Assembly: GCA_035945995.1 (NCBI GenBank) | Contig: DASYZR010000097.1 | Location: forward strand, 1 to 64,000 | Length of the DNA: 64,000 nucleotides | Direction: 5' to 3' | Source: a bacterium | GTDB lineage: Bacteria > Sysuimicrobiota > Sysuimicrobiia > Sysuimicrobiales > Segetimicrobiaceae | In this document: piece by piece, positions 24,393-33,371 of the stretch | How the letters are laid out: each line of letters opens with the position of its first letter | Position numbering within the stretch: position 1 is the first letter of the stretch | The notes under the pieces: model-generated | The model's input: the letters and a program-made list of their open reading frames with translations, nothing else | Databases searched by the model: none | What the model was told of the DNA's origin: nothing | Program-made: the position numbers and the translations under genes

Positions 24393-25988
24393 ATGGGGCG
24401 CCGCGAGCGCGTCTGGGCGGCCGCCGTGCTGGCCGCCGCCGCCATCCTCACGTTCGCCCGCCTCGGCGCGGGCACGCTGTGGGATCAGGACGAGACGAAG
24501 TACGCGGAGGTCGCGCGGGAAATGCTCCAAACCGGCGACCCGATCACGCTGCACATGAACGGCAGTCCGTGGTACGTCCACCCGCCCCTCTACATGTGGC
24601 TCGTCGCGGCGACGGGCCGGATCGCCGGCTTCAGCACGCTCACCGTGCGGTTCTGGTCCGCGGCCGCAAGCGTGCTGGCCGTGTACGCGACGATGCTGCT
24701 CGGCACGGCGCTGTTCAACACGCGGACCGGTATTCTCGCCGGCGCGGTGCTGGCCGTGACGTTCCATTTTCTCGTGCAGTCACGCCTCGCCGTCTTCGAT
24801 ACGGTGCTGCTCGCCTTCATGCTGCTCGCCGCGTACGGCGCCGTGCGCGGGTACCAGCGGGGGCGCGCGGCCGACTATCTCCGGTTTTTCGTCTTTGCGG
24901 GACTCGCGACCCTCACCAAAGGTCCGATCGGGCTCGTACTCCCGGCGCTGGTGATGGCGGCGTTCGCGACCGCGCGGCGGGCGTGGCCGCGGTGGCGCGA
25001 GGTGCCCTGGGGAACGGGCCTCGCCCTCTACGCGCTGATCGGCCTGTCCTGGTACGCGGTGGAGGCGGCCGTGCGCGGCTCGGCGTTTGTTCGGCCGGTG
25101 CTCGGGTACTACGGGGTGGGGCGGTTCTTCGGCGTCGTCGAAAATCAAGCGGGTCCCTGGTATTACTACCTCCCGATTCTGGCGCTCGGCGCGTTCCCGT
25201 GGACCGCGTTCTGGCCCGCCGCCGCCGTCTGGCACGTCCGCCGGCTGCGCGAGGACGGCAGCCTCTTTGTGCTTCTCTGGTGCGGCATCACCGTGTGCTT
25301 CTACTCGCTGGCGCGGACCAAGCTGCCCAACTATGTGCTTCCGGTGTATCCGCTCGCCGCCGTAGGCGTCGCGGCCCTGTGGGACGCCTGGCTCGAGCGC
25401 CGGGCCGACGCGCCGACGCCTGCGGCGGCGCTCTCCGCCGTCCTGCTCGGGGTCCTGATCGCCGGGCTCTACGTCGGGATCGCCGGATACCTTGTGCGGC
25501 TGTACCCGCAACAGTACCACGCGTTCAGCCGGATCTTGCTCCCGCCGGCCGTCACGCTCGCCGCCGGCACCGCCATCGCCGCCGTCCTGCTGGTGTCCGG
25601 ACGCCGCGCCGGCGCCTTCGTCGCCCTATGCGCCGGGATGGCGCTCACGTGGCTCGGCGTGATCGCGTGGGTGGCCCCGGTGGCGGAGGCGGAGAAGCCG
25701 ATGCCGGTCGCCGCGCGGGCCATCGCGGCGGCCTGGCGGCCGGGCGACCGGATCCTCGGCTACCGGTTGGACGTCTACTCGTCGCTCATCTATTACTCCG
25801 GCCACCGGGTGGAGTGGGTGGACACGCCGCTCGGTCTGGCCAACGCGGCCTGCCTGCCCGGCCGGGTATTCGTCGTCATCGCGGACGCTGAGCGCCGGTG
25901 GGTGGCGCTGCCCCGGCCGATGACGCCGCTCTCGGCCCGCGGGGGGATTGAGGTGCTGGTGAAGCCCGAAAGCGTGACTTGCCCGTAA
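24393..25988 (+). CDS. GT39-family (ArnT/PMT-like) membrane glycosyltransferase
   Basis: Integral membrane protein of 531 residues with about 11-12 hydrophobic segments. The first extracytoplasmic loop carries LWDQDETKYAEVAREM, the acidic motif used by lipid-linked-sugar transferases of the ArnT/PMT group, followed by WYVHPPLYMWL. It would move a sugar from an undecaprenyl-phosphate donor to a lipid or protein at the outer face of the inner membrane. ATG 24393 is five bases after the LpxB-like stop, so it belongs to that operon and may act on the same glycolipid. Confidence 0.9.
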   Translation: MGRRERVWAAAVLAAAAILTFARLGAGTLWDQDETKYAEVAREMLQTGDPITLHMNGSPWYVHPPLYMWLVAATGRIAGFSTLTVRFWSAAASVLAVYATMLLGTALFNTRTGILAGAVLAVTFHFLVQSRLAVFDTVLLAFMLLAAYGAVRGYQRGRAADYLRFFVFAGLATLTKGPIGLVLPALVMAAFATARRAWPRWREVPWGTGLALYALIGLSWYAVEAAVRGSAFVRPVLGYYGVGRFFGVVENQAGPWYYYLPILALGAFPWTAFWPAAAVWHVRRLREDGSLFVLLWCGITVCFYSLARTKLPNYVLPVYPLAAVGVAALWDAWLERRADAPTPAAALSAVLLGVLIAGLYVGIAGYLVRLYPQQYHAFSRILLPPAVTLAAGTAIAAVLLVSGRRAGAFVALCAGMALTWLGVIAWVAPVAEAEKPMPVAARAIAAAWRPGDRILGYRLDVYSSLIYYSGHRVEWVDTPLGLANAACLPGRVFVVIADAERRWVALPRPMTPLSARGGIEVLVKPESVTCP

Positions 25989-26021
25989 CTCGACCCGCGG
26001 AGTCGAGACGACCGGATGCCG

Positions 26022-27029
26022 CTACCGAAGCGGTGTGGGGGTTTCCGGCCGCGCGTCGGTCCGTCCCGTCGCGGGCCGCGCCGCCGGTTGGCGGGTCTCC
26101 GCCGCGCCCGGCGACTTGAGCGCGCGAAACACGCCGTCGTAAAACGCCTCCCAGAGCAGAAAACTGTAGCATTCGTTGAGGATGAGCAGCCATCCCCGGG
26201 CTTCCGCGCGGGGCACCAGCCACCGGATGAACGGCGCGATGAGCCGCGTCCGGTACACGAGCCACTTCACCGGCAGCATGAACGGGGCGATTTCGAGAAA
26301 GATGCCGATGCGCGGGGAGCGCCCGTACTTGCGCCAGAAGTAGACGGCGCCGGTGCCGGCCTGCCGCAGCTTCTCCCGCACGCCCGGGAGATCCTCGACG
26401 TGGTGATGGTATCCGAGCGCCCGCGGTTCGTATTCGAATCGCACGCCCCGCGCGTGCAGGCGGAGGGCCAGCTCGATGTCCTCCCAGCCGTATCCGCTGA
26501 AGGTCTCGTCGAACCCGCCGGCGTCGAGCACGTCCCGCCGCAGCATCGAGCAGTTGCGCGTGGTCACGTGGAACGGCGACAGATCGCGGCGCCGCCGGAT
26601 CGTAAAATCCGGGGTGATCTCCTTGACCTGCATAAAGGGCGTCACCCGCGAGTCCGGGTGCGTGGCGGTCCGGCCCTGCACGCCGAGTCCCGTCACGCCG
26701 GCGGGGTAGTGCCGGTGGTGCTCGGCGAGCAACGTCGGCGTGGCCCAGAGGTCGGAATCGAGAAACACCACGATGCGGCCCCGCGCACGCTGTACGCCGA
26801 GATTGCGGGCCGCGCTCCGCCCCCGGTTCATCTGCGTGACGTAGCGAACGGCCGGCCCCCCGGCGGCGGACAGCGCCGCCACCATCTCCGCCGTCCCGTC
26901 CGTGCTGCCGTCGTCGACCACCACGATCTCGCACGCGTCGGCCGGAAAGGCTTGCGCGCGCAGCATCCGGAGGGTCTCCTGCAGGACCTCCCGGTTGTTG
27001 TAGGTGGGGATGACGACGCTAATCTCCAT
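26022..27029 (-). CDS. Glycosyltransferase family 2
   Basis: A 335-residue GT-A enzyme. MEISVVIPTYNN and VVVDDGSTDGT bind the nucleotide sugar; FLDSDLW is the DxD-type metal site; GYGWEDIELALRL gives the ED catalytic-base motif. A C-terminal amphipathic or membrane-associated stretch (IAPFMLPVKWLVYRTRLIAPF) follows. It overlaps the preceding GT2 gene by 11 bases and belongs to the ABC-GT2-GT2 operon. Its 3' end converges with the GT39 gene 33 bases away. Confidence 0.9.
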   Translation of the reverse strand: MEISVVIPTYNNREVLQETLRMLRAQAFPADACEIVVVDDGSTDGTAEMVAALSAAGGPAVRYVTQMNRGRSAARNLGVQRARGRIVVFLDSDLWATPTLLAEHHRHYPAGVTGLGVQGRTATHPDSRVTPFMQVKEITPDFTIRRRRDLSPFHVTTRNCSMLRRDVLDAGGFDETFSGYGWEDIELALRLHARGVRFEYEPRALGYHHHVEDLPGVREKLRQAGTGAVYFWRKYGRSPRIGIFLEIAPFMLPVKWLVYRTRLIAPFIRWLVPRAEARGWLLILNECYSFLLWEAFYDGVFRALKSPGAAETRQPAARPATGRTDARPETPTPLR

Positions 27030-27954
27030 CGGTCCGCGCGTGGGGCCGCACGTGGGCGTTCGCGTGGAGGTGGGCGAGGTAGCGGGCGTTGAGGACCCCC
27101 GACAGCAGGAGACGGCCGAGGCCGGGCGCCCCCGACCGGTCGGCCCGGCGGACCCACGCCTCGACGTTGTCGGGACGCACCAGCCCGAAGAGCCGCTGCG
27201 CGCCGTTGAGCGCCAGGTGAAACGGTGTGAACTGGAGCGCCAGGCGCGCCTCGAGCGTCGGATGCTTCTCGTAGAACAACCAGGCGGTGCGGGCGCGCTC
27301 TTCCTCCTTCGTCAAGAGGCCGGCGAGGCTCTCGGGCGAGACCTCCTCATGATAGTGGAACAGGGCCGCGTCCCGGCGATAGATACGCCGCAGGCCGAGC
27401 GCGCGAAGGCGGAAGCCGAGATCGAGCCCTTCCCATCCGTAGGGGTAGAAGATCTCGTCGAACAGGCCGACCCGCAGGAGATGCGCGCGCCGCACGGAGG
27501 CGTTGTCCGTATCGAAGTACGCGGTGGACAGGTCGAGGATGCTGCCCCGCGCCGCAAACGGCCGCTCGAGGGATCGCGTCAGGATGACCGGGCCGCGCCC
27601 GACCGCGGCGGGGTGGGTCTCGTGAATCGCCAGGTGCGCCTGCAGGAACGCCGGGGGCGCGAGATTGTCGCTGTCCACGAAGACGAGGACGTCGCCCCTG
27701 GCCTCACGGATCGCGTGGTTCCTCGCTCCCGGCACGCCCATGCGGTCGCGCAGCCAAAACGCCCGGATCGGCGGCCGGGCGTCGCGGGCGGCGGTCTCGA
27801 CCACGGCGCGGGTCTCGTCGGTGGAGGCGTCGTCGACGACGAGCACTTCGTACCGGTCCGGGGGGAGCGATTGCGCCGCGAGGTGGTGCAGGCACCGGGC
27901 CAGCACCGGGGCCCGGTTGCGCGTGGGGGTGATGACGCTGACGGCGAGGCTCAC
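27019..27954 (-). CDS. Glycosyltransferase family 2
   Basis: A 311-residue GT-A enzyme resembling its operon neighbour: SVITPTRNRAPVL, VVDDASTDETRAVV, FVDSDNLAPP (metal site) and YPYGWEGLDLGFRLRALG (catalytic region). GTG 27954 overlaps the stop of the ABC exporter gene (GTGA). The two GT2 enzymes probably extend or decorate the glycolipid exported by the ABC protein. The acceptor is not evident. Confidence 0.9.
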   Translation of the reverse strand: MSLAVSVITPTRNRAPVLARCLHHLAAQSLPPDRYEVLVVDDASTDETRAVVETAARDARPPIRAFWLRDRMGVPGARNHAIREARGDVLVFVDSDNLAPPAFLQAHLAIHETHPAAVGRGPVILTRSLERPFAARGSILDLSTAYFDTDNASVRRAHLLRVGLFDEIFYPYGWEGLDLGFRLRALGLRRIYRRDAALFHYHEEVSPESLAGLLTKEEERARTAWLFYEKHPTLEARLALQFTPFHLALNGAQRLFGLVRPDNVEAWVRRADRSGAPGLGRLLLSGVLNARYLAHLHANAHVRPHARTDGD

Positions 27955-29720
27955 GAGGCCGGCGGCGGGGCGGGGCCGGCGGCGGCCGGCACCGGGGCTT
28001 CCTCGAGCAGCTGGCTTCGAACCAGACGGCTGTAGGGCCCGTCGCGCGAGGTCAACTCGTCGTGCCGGCCGATCTCCGCGATCCGCCCGTCCAGCATGAC
28101 GACGATGCGATCGGCGCTGCGGACCGTGGAGAGGCGGTGGGCCACGATGAACGTGGTCCGCCGCTCCGTGAGGCGCGCCATGGCCTCCTGGATCGCTTCT
28201 TCCGACTCGGTGTCCAGGGCCGAGGTCGCTTCGTCCAGGATGTAGATCGCCGGATCGTTGAGCACCGCGCGGGCCAGCGCCAGGCGCTGCCGCTGGCCTC
28301 CCGAGAGCTGCAGTCCGCCTTCGCCGAGCACCTGGTCGTAGCCCCGGGGCAGCGCGGCGATGAACCCGTGCGCGTTCGCCACCCGGGCGGCGTTCTCGAC
28401 CTCGCGCCGCGATGCGTGGGGCCGGCCGTAGGCGATGTTCTCCGCGATCGTGCCCGCAAAGAGGATCGTGTCCTGGGGGACCAGGCCGATCTGCGCCCGC
28501 ACCGAGGCAATCGTGACACGCCGCAGATCGTAGCCGTCGATCTCCACCGTTCCGTCCGTCGGATCGTAGAACCGGGGGATGAGATTCACGAGGCTCGTCT
28601 TGCCGGCGCCGCTCGGGCCCACAATCGCGACGTGTTCGCCCGGTTGGACGTCGAGCGTGACGTCGTGCAGCGCGAAGCGCCCCGGTTCGTAGGCCAGCGA
28701 CACGCCCGCGAAACGGACGCGGCCCTGCGCGCGGGGCAGCGGGACGGCCCCCGGAGCGTTGCGGACGGTCTCCGGCACGTCCAGCAGTTCGTAGACGCGC
28801 TCCAGCCCGGCCATCGCCTGGCGCGCCTCGGAGTAGAGCCGCGTCAGGCTCATCGCGGGGTCCATGGACAGCGCGAGGTAGCCGAGGAAGGCGAGCAGCG
28901 ACCCGGGCGTCATCTCGTGCCGCGCGACGTACCGGGCGCCGGCCCACAGCACGAGCACGAGGGCGAGCGCGGTGAGCAGACTGACGAGCGAGACCTCGAC
29001 GGCGATGATCCGGCGGATCCCGTAGTTGGCCTGGAACGTGCGCTCGTTGACGCGGCCGAACCGGCGTTCTTCGCGGGACTCCTGGACGAAGGCGCGGATG
29101 ACCCGCGCGCCGATCACCGATTCTTTGATCAGACCGGTAAGCGACGCGACCTGCTGCTGCGCCCGGGTCGAGATAGTGTGCACTTCGCGCGCGAATACCC
29201 GGGCCGCGACCACGAACGCGGGCAGCGCAACGAAGGTGAGGACCGCCAGCCGCCAGTTGATGAGGAACACCATCACGATGATGCCGGTGAGCGTCATCGC
29301 CGTCGTGATCAGGTCGACGATCCCGCCGAGCAGGCGCTGCTCGACGAGCTGCGTGTCCTGGATCGTCCGCGAGATTACTTCGCCGCTGTGCCAGGCGGCG
29401 AACCGGGCCAGGGACCAGCGCTGGACGCGGTGGAAGATCTGGGCGCGTAGATCGGCTACGAGGCGGTGCCCGACGAAGGCGAGCAGCGACAGCTGGATGT
29501 ACAGGCACATGCTGCGGAACGCGTAGATCGCGAGCACGATGAGTGCGGCATGGTTGAGGATCGCGAGGCTGCCGGTCTGAATGACCCGGTCGGCCTGCTC
29601 GCCGAGGTAGCGGGGCACGTAGAGCCACGCCACGGCCACGAGGATCGCGGCGCTGACGCCGGCGGTGAGCTGGACGGTGTACGGGCGCAGAAAGGCGCTG
29701 AGGCGCCGCAATTCGGCCAC
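27951..29720 (-). CDS. ABC exporter, fused membrane and ATPase domains (MsbA-like)
   Basis: A 589-residue half-transporter. Residues 1-320 hold six membrane helices; the ATPase has Walker A GPSGAGKTS at about 370, signature LSGGQRQR at about 472, Walker B YILDEATSALD at about 493 and switch histidine VAHRLST. It is of the MsbA/lipid-exporter type; the following glycosyltransferases suggest that a glycolipid is flipped. GTG 29720 lies six bases after a TATAAT on its own strand, so the mRNA is probably leaderless; the ATG at 29735 would put the -10 box inside the coding region. Confidence 0.93.
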   Translation of the reverse strand: MAELRRLSAFLRPYTVQLTAGVSAAILVAVAWLYVPRYLGEQADRVIQTGSLAILNHAALIVLAIYAFRSMCLYIQLSLLAFVGHRLVADLRAQIFHRVQRWSLARFAAWHSGEVISRTIQDTQLVEQRLLGGIVDLITTAMTLTGIIVMVFLINWRLAVLTFVALPAFVVAARVFAREVHTISTRAQQQVASLTGLIKESVIGARVIRAFVQESREERRFGRVNERTFQANYGIRRIIAVEVSLVSLLTALALVLVLWAGARYVARHEMTPGSLLAFLGYLALSMDPAMSLTRLYSEARQAMAGLERVYELLDVPETVRNAPGAVPLPRAQGRVRFAGVSLAYEPGRFALHDVTLDVQPGEHVAIVGPSGAGKTSLVNLIPRFYDPTDGTVEIDGYDLRRVTIASVRAQIGLVPQDTILFAGTIAENIAYGRPHASRREVENAARVANAHGFIAALPRGYDQVLGEGGLQLSGGQRQRLALARAVLNDPAIYILDEATSALDTESEEAIQEAMARLTERRTTFIVAHRLSTVRSADRIVVMLDGRIAEIGRHDELTSRDGPYSRLVRSQLLEEAPVPAAAGPAPPPAS

Positions 29721-29726
29721 GGCGCC

Positions 29727-29732
29727 ATTATA
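29727..29732 (-). promoter_or_regulatory. -10 box of the ABC exporter operon
   Basis: TATAAT on the minus strand, six bases before the GTG start at 29720, the same spacing as at 21980-21992. No ribosome site precedes the start. Confidence 0.5.
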
Positions 29733-29842
29733 CATGGGGCGATCGGTGCGGGCGAGCAGGCCGCGATCCCGGAGGACTCGCCCGCCCATCCGCGAACAAC
29801 CGCAACGGCGCGGCCCGACCGCGGCAAGATGCGCGAGAGATG

Positions 29843-29851
29843 TGCTATAGT
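29843..29851 (+). promoter_or_regulatory. Extended -10 promoter before the LmeA-like gene
   Basis: TGC-TATAGT on the plus strand. The expected transcript start near 29858 leaves a leader of about 45 bases with GGAGG before ATG 29902. No clear -35 box. Confidence 0.5.
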
Positions 29852-29901
29852 AGGGGCGCCGTGCCCGTCGGCGCGGCCCCGGCACGGAGGATACGCAGCG
29901 T

Positions 29902-30636
29902 ATGCATCGATACTTCGCAGCAATCATCGTGACCGTGTGTGTCGGAGGGCTGCTGATTCCGGCCGGCGCCGCCCCGCAGACGACGTCCACGCAGGAACTG
30001 CGCACGCTCTTCGGCCACCTGCTCGGCGACCCGGCGATGCTCCACCTGGAGGCGGTCCCCGACCTCTACGACGGCGGATACGCGCGCGTGAGCCTGTACG
30101 GGCGCCACGTGATGATCAAGGGGATGCTGATCGACGAATTGTGGATTCGCCTGGTCGGCGTGTCCTTCGACCCGGCCGCGCTCAGGCGCGGCGCGCTCAA
30201 GATCCTCGACATTCGCGACAACGCGATCTACGGCACGCTGTCGCTCGCCGCGGTGCAGGACTTTCTCAACCAGCAGGCGTCGGTGAAGGACGTGCGGCTC
30301 GCCCTCGATCAGGAGGCGGTCACCGGCGCCGCGACGGTCGTGTACAACGGCATCCCGACGCGGGTGCGGATGCAGGGGATCTTCCAGGTCTACGGGCAGC
30401 CGGAGGTCTTCTTCCACGTCCAGGCGCTCTCCGTGAACTCCATCCCCGTCCCGTACGTGCTCGCGGCCAACCTCGAGCGGCAGATCAACCCCGTGGTTGA
30501 CTTCCGGACGTGGCCGGTGCAGTTCAAGATCCGCACGTTCCGGCAGACGCCGAAAGGGTTCGTGCTCAGCAGTCAGCGCGACTTCGGACAACCGTGCGAC
30601 ATCTGCGGGGGGCCGCCGGTCCAACTCCAACCGTGA
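29902..30636 (+). CDS. LmeA/DUF2993-family exported lipid-binding protein
   Basis: Signal peptide (MHRYFAAIIVTVCVGGLLI, cleavage near GAAPQ) and a 220-residue beta-rich domain of the DUF2993 type: DGGYARVSLYGRHVMIKGMLIDELWIRL, then paired strands to the end. Mycobacterial LmeA binds phospholipid and is needed for lipoglycan maturation; a comparable envelope-lipid role is inferred. The C-terminus ends with CDICGGPP, an unusual cysteine pair. The stop overlaps the GTG of the next gene, although that gene's function is metabolic. Confidence 0.8.
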   Translation: MHRYFAAIIVTVCVGGLLIPAGAAPQTTSTQELRTLFGHLLGDPAMLHLEAVPDLYDGGYARVSLYGRHVMIKGMLIDELWIRLVGVSFDPAALRRGALKILDIRDNAIYGTLSLAAVQDFLNQQASVKDVRLALDQEAVTGAATVVYNGIPTRVRMQGIFQVYGQPEVFFHVQALSVNSIPVPYVLAANLERQINPVVDFRTWPVQFKIRTFRQTPKGFVLSSQRDFGQPCDICGGPPVQLQP

Positions 30637-32501
30637 GCGCCCACCCGTTCCGGGCCCGGCTCGCGCGCGGCCCGCTCCTCTGCGACGGCGCGATGGGCAC
30701 GCTCTTGTACGCCCGGGGCGTGGCGTTCGATCACTGCTTCGACGCGCTCAACCTGTCGGACCGCGAGCGCGTCCTGAACGTCCATCTCGACTACCTCCGC
30801 GCCGGTGCCGAGATCATCGAGACCAATACATTCGGCGCGAACGCCCTCAAGCTCGGGCCGCACGGGCTCGCCGACCGGGTCCGCGACATCAACCGGCAGG
30901 GGGCCAAGATCGCCAAGGAGGCCCGCGACGTTTTCGGCCGCGCCTGCTTCATCGCGGGCTCGGTCGGCCCGCTCGGCCGGCCGATGGCGCCGTTTGGCCG
31001 GGTGACGCCGCCCGAAGCGCGGGCGGCGTTTCGCGGCCAGATCGACGCGCTGGTCGAAGGCGGCGTCGATCTGCTCATCCTCGAGACGTTCGCCGACCTG
31101 AGCGAGCTCCTCGAAGCGGTTTCTGCCGCGCGCGAGGCGTGCGATCTGCCGCTGATGGCCCAGATGACCTTCACCGACGACGGGCGGACGCGGTACGGAC
31201 ACAGCCCCGCGGAAGTGGTCGCGGCCCTCGAGGGCGCCGGCGCCGACGTCGCCGGCGCCAACTGCAGCGTGGGACCGGTGCCGATGCTGGAGGTGATCCA
31301 GCAGATGGCCGCCGCCGCCCACGTGCCGCTGTCCGCGCAGCCGAACGCGGGGTTCCCGACCCTGGTCGAAGGGCGCTACATCTATGTCTCGTCGCCGCAG
31401 CACATGGCGACGTACGCCAAGAAGATGGTCGAGGCGGGCGCCCGGGTGATCGGCGGGTGCTGCGGGACGACGCCGGAGCACATCGCGGCGATCCGGCGGG
31501 TGATCGCCGGCGTCGAGCCGGCGCCGGAGCGCCCGATGACGGAGGCGGTGCCGGCCGCCGGGCGCGACGAGGCGTTGCCGTCCGTCGGCCAGCCGAGCGA
31601 GCTGGCGCAGAAGCTCCGCCGGTCGTTCGTGATCAGCGTGGAGGTGGATCCGCCGAAAGGCCTCGACGCGACGAAGGACCTCGAGGGGGCGCGGCTCCTC
31701 AAGGAGGCCGGCGCGGACGTGATCGACGTCGGGGACAGTCCCATCGGACGGGTGCGGATGAGCGCGCTCGCGATGTGCTACCTGATCCAGCAGCACTGCG
31801 GCATCGAGACCATCATCCATTTCACGACCCGCGACCGCAACCTGGTGGGGCTGCAGGCCGACCTCATCGGCGCGCACGCGATGGGCGTTCGCAACGTGCT
31901 CGCGCTCACCGGCGAGCCGCCGCGCGGCGACTACCCGAACGTGACGGCCGTGTACGACGTGGACAGCACCGGCCTGGTGCGCATCATCAAGCGGTTCAAC
32001 GAGGGGCTCGACCTCGCCGGGAAGTCGATCGGCCACCCGGCCCGGTTTCTCATCGGCGGCGCGCTCGACATGACGACGGCGACGCTCGACCGGGAACTGC
32101 CGAAGCTGGAGCGGAAGCTCGAGGCGGGGGTCGATTTCTTCATGACGCAGCCGATCTACGAGCCGGAGACGCTCGAGGCGTTCGAACGCCGGGCCGGCCG
32201 GCTGCCGGTGCCGGTCCTGGTGGGCGTGCTCCCGCTCCAGAGCTTCCGCCACGCGGAGTTTCTGCACAACGAGGTGCCCGGCATCACGATCCCGGACTGG
32301 GTGAGAGACCGCATGCGGATCGCGGGCAACGCCGGGCGGGACGAGGGCTTCCGGCTCGCGCACGAGCTCCTGGTGGCGCTCGTCGACCGGATCGACGGCG
32401 CGTATCTGATGCCGTCGTTCGGCCGCTACGAGGTCTGCGCGACGCTCACCCGGGAGATTCGCGCGCGCGTCGGGACGGTAGGGGGCAGAGCGCGGACCTG
32501 A
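30633..32501 (+). CDS. Bifunctional homocysteine S-methyltransferase / methylenetetrahydrofolate reductase
   Basis: Two enzymes in one 622-residue chain. Residues 1-290 are a zinc homocysteine methyltransferase (LLCDGAMGTLLYARG, with zinc cysteines in GANCSVGP and GGCCGTTPEH). Residues about 320-615 are a MetF-like reductase barrel (FVISVEVDPPKGLD, NVLALTGEPP, FFMTQPIYE). The fusion lacks the cobalamin domain of MetH. It is known from several Gram-positive and deep-branching bacteria. GTG 30633 overlaps the upstream stop. Together with the MetE-like pair at 7-9 kb the cell has at least two routes touching methionine methylation. Confidence 0.93.
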   Translation: MSAHPFRARLARGPLLCDGAMGTLLYARGVAFDHCFDALNLSDRERVLNVHLDYLRAGAEIIETNTFGANALKLGPHGLADRVRDINRQGAKIAKEARDVFGRACFIAGSVGPLGRPMAPFGRVTPPEARAAFRGQIDALVEGGVDLLILETFADLSELLEAVSAAREACDLPLMAQMTFTDDGRTRYGHSPAEVVAALEGAGADVAGANCSVGPVPMLEVIQQMAAAAHVPLSAQPNAGFPTLVEGRYIYVSSPQHMATYAKKMVEAGARVIGGCCGTTPEHIAAIRRVIAGVEPAPERPMTEAVPAAGRDEALPSVGQPSELAQKLRRSFVISVEVDPPKGLDATKDLEGARLLKEAGADVIDVGDSPIGRVRMSALAMCYLIQQHCGIETIIHFTTRDRNLVGLQADLIGAHAMGVRNVLALTGEPPRGDYPNVTAVYDVDSTGLVRIIKRFNEGLDLAGKSIGHPARFLIGGALDMTTATLDRELPKLERKLEAGVDFFMTQPIYEPETLEAFERRAGRLPVPVLVGVLPLQSFRHAEFLHNEVPGITIPDWVRDRMRIAGNAGRDEGFRLAHELLVALVDRIDGAYLMPSFGRYEVCATLTREIRARVGTVGGRART

Positions 32502-32543
32502 TCCGTGCCCTGTGCGGGGAGTTCGCCGCCGTGCCGCGCGGTA

Positions 32544-32984
32544 CTACGCGGTAAAGGCTCCGATCCACCTCACTCGCGCCTCGGCCCGATGTACCGCGTT
32601 GTAGAAGCGCCGATCGCCGGTCCACAGGGCGCAATCGTACCTCTCCGCCAAGGCGAGATAGTGGCAGTCGTACGTGGTTGACCGCTGCAGACCTGCGGCG
32701 AGGGAGAGCGCCCGCGCCGCCAGTCCCGGTTCCTCACGCAATTCGACACCGAAGGCGAAGATCACGCCGAGGGCGGACGCCGCGGTGGAGATGTCCAGTT
32801 CGCCGCGGAGCATGCGTTTGTAGAGCGCGTCGGTCACCTCGGCGACGAGCAGGCAGGGAGCGACCAGGTGCACGTCGTTCCGTCCCCACTGCTCAGCCAG
32901 GGCGAGCGCCTGGGCACTGTGTGGTTCGGGCAGGGCCCACATCGCCGCCAGGCTGGCGTCCACGATCACGGTTCCCGTCGTCAC
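32544..32984 (-). CDS. vapC: PIN-domain ribonuclease toxin, VapC family
   Basis: A 146-residue PIN domain with the four acidic positions: VIVDASL (Asp), LVAEVTD (Glu), TYDCHYLAL (Asp) and WTGDRRF (Asp). VapC toxins cleave RNA, commonly tRNA or rRNA, when freed from the antitoxin. The GTG start overlaps the antitoxin stop (GTGA), the usual toxin-antitoxin coupling. Confidence 0.9.
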   Translation of the reverse strand: MTTGTVIVDASLAAMWALPEPHSAQALALAEQWGRNDVHLVAPCLLVAEVTDALYKRMLRGELDISTAASALGVIFAFGVELREEPGLAARALSLAAGLQRSTTYDCHYLALAERYDCALWTGDRRFYNAVHRAEARVRWIGAFTA

Positions 32985-33292
32985 GCCGGGCGCCGCTCCC
33001 TGGCCTGCCGGATCAGGTCGGCGGAACTCGCCTTGAAGATCGTGCCGTGGAATGTGTCTGACCGGAAACGCCGGGCGTTCTCGACCGCGGTCGACAACCG
33101 CGCGCCTTTCCTGCGTGCGGGCGCGTCCTCCTCATCACGCTCGAGTTGGCTCGTAATGGCGCGGACGCAGTATTCGGAGACCGAGAGATCTTGCTCGGCG
33201 GCGGCCGCCTTCACTGCGCGCCGGAGCGTAGAGTCCGGAAGGTAGATGTTCAAGCGTACTCTCGCAGGGGGTTTCCGGGCTGTCCGTACCAT
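32981..33292 (-). CDS. vapB: Antitoxin of the VapBC pair, ribbon-helix-helix type
   Basis: A 103-residue protein with an N-terminal ribbon-helix-helix look: VRLNIYLPDSTLRRAVKAAAAEQ followed by SVSEYCVRAITSQLERDE (strand then two helices). The C-terminal half would wrap the toxin. ATG 33292 is chosen because GGAGG lies seven bases upstream; GTG 33298 has the ribosome site too close. Such antitoxins repress their own promoter, here at 33312-33340. Confidence 0.82.
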   Translation of the reverse strand: MVRTARKPPARVRLNIYLPDSTLRRAVKAAAAEQDLSVSEYCVRAITSQLERDEEDAPARRKGARLSTAVENARRFRSDTFHGTIFKASSADLIRQARERRPA

Positions 33293-33311
33293 GTCCACGC
33301 CTCCGCAGCCG

Positions 33312-33340
33312 AATGTAGCACCAAAGCACTAAGGTGTCAA
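33312..33340 (-). promoter_or_regulatory. Promoter of the toxin-antitoxin operon
   Basis: On the minus strand TTGACA (complement of 33335-33340), 17 bases, TACATT (complement of 33312-33317), with an extended TGC before the -10. It is the best-matching promoter in this part of the window. The transcript should start near 33305, leaving a leader of about 13 bases. Confidence 0.72.
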
Positions 33341-33371
33341 ACCACGTGTGAAAAATGGGGGACAACAGTCC

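Noticed and set aside
25989-26020. Small hairpins (CTCGAC...GTCGAG and CCGCT...AGCGG) between convergent GT39 and GT2 genes
   Set aside because: Stems are only five or six pairs and there is no T-run, so I do not call a terminator.
32544-33292. VapBC as sign of a prophage or mobile island
   Set aside because: No integrase, direct repeats or compositional break nearby; toxin-antitoxin pairs alone are not evidence of mobility.
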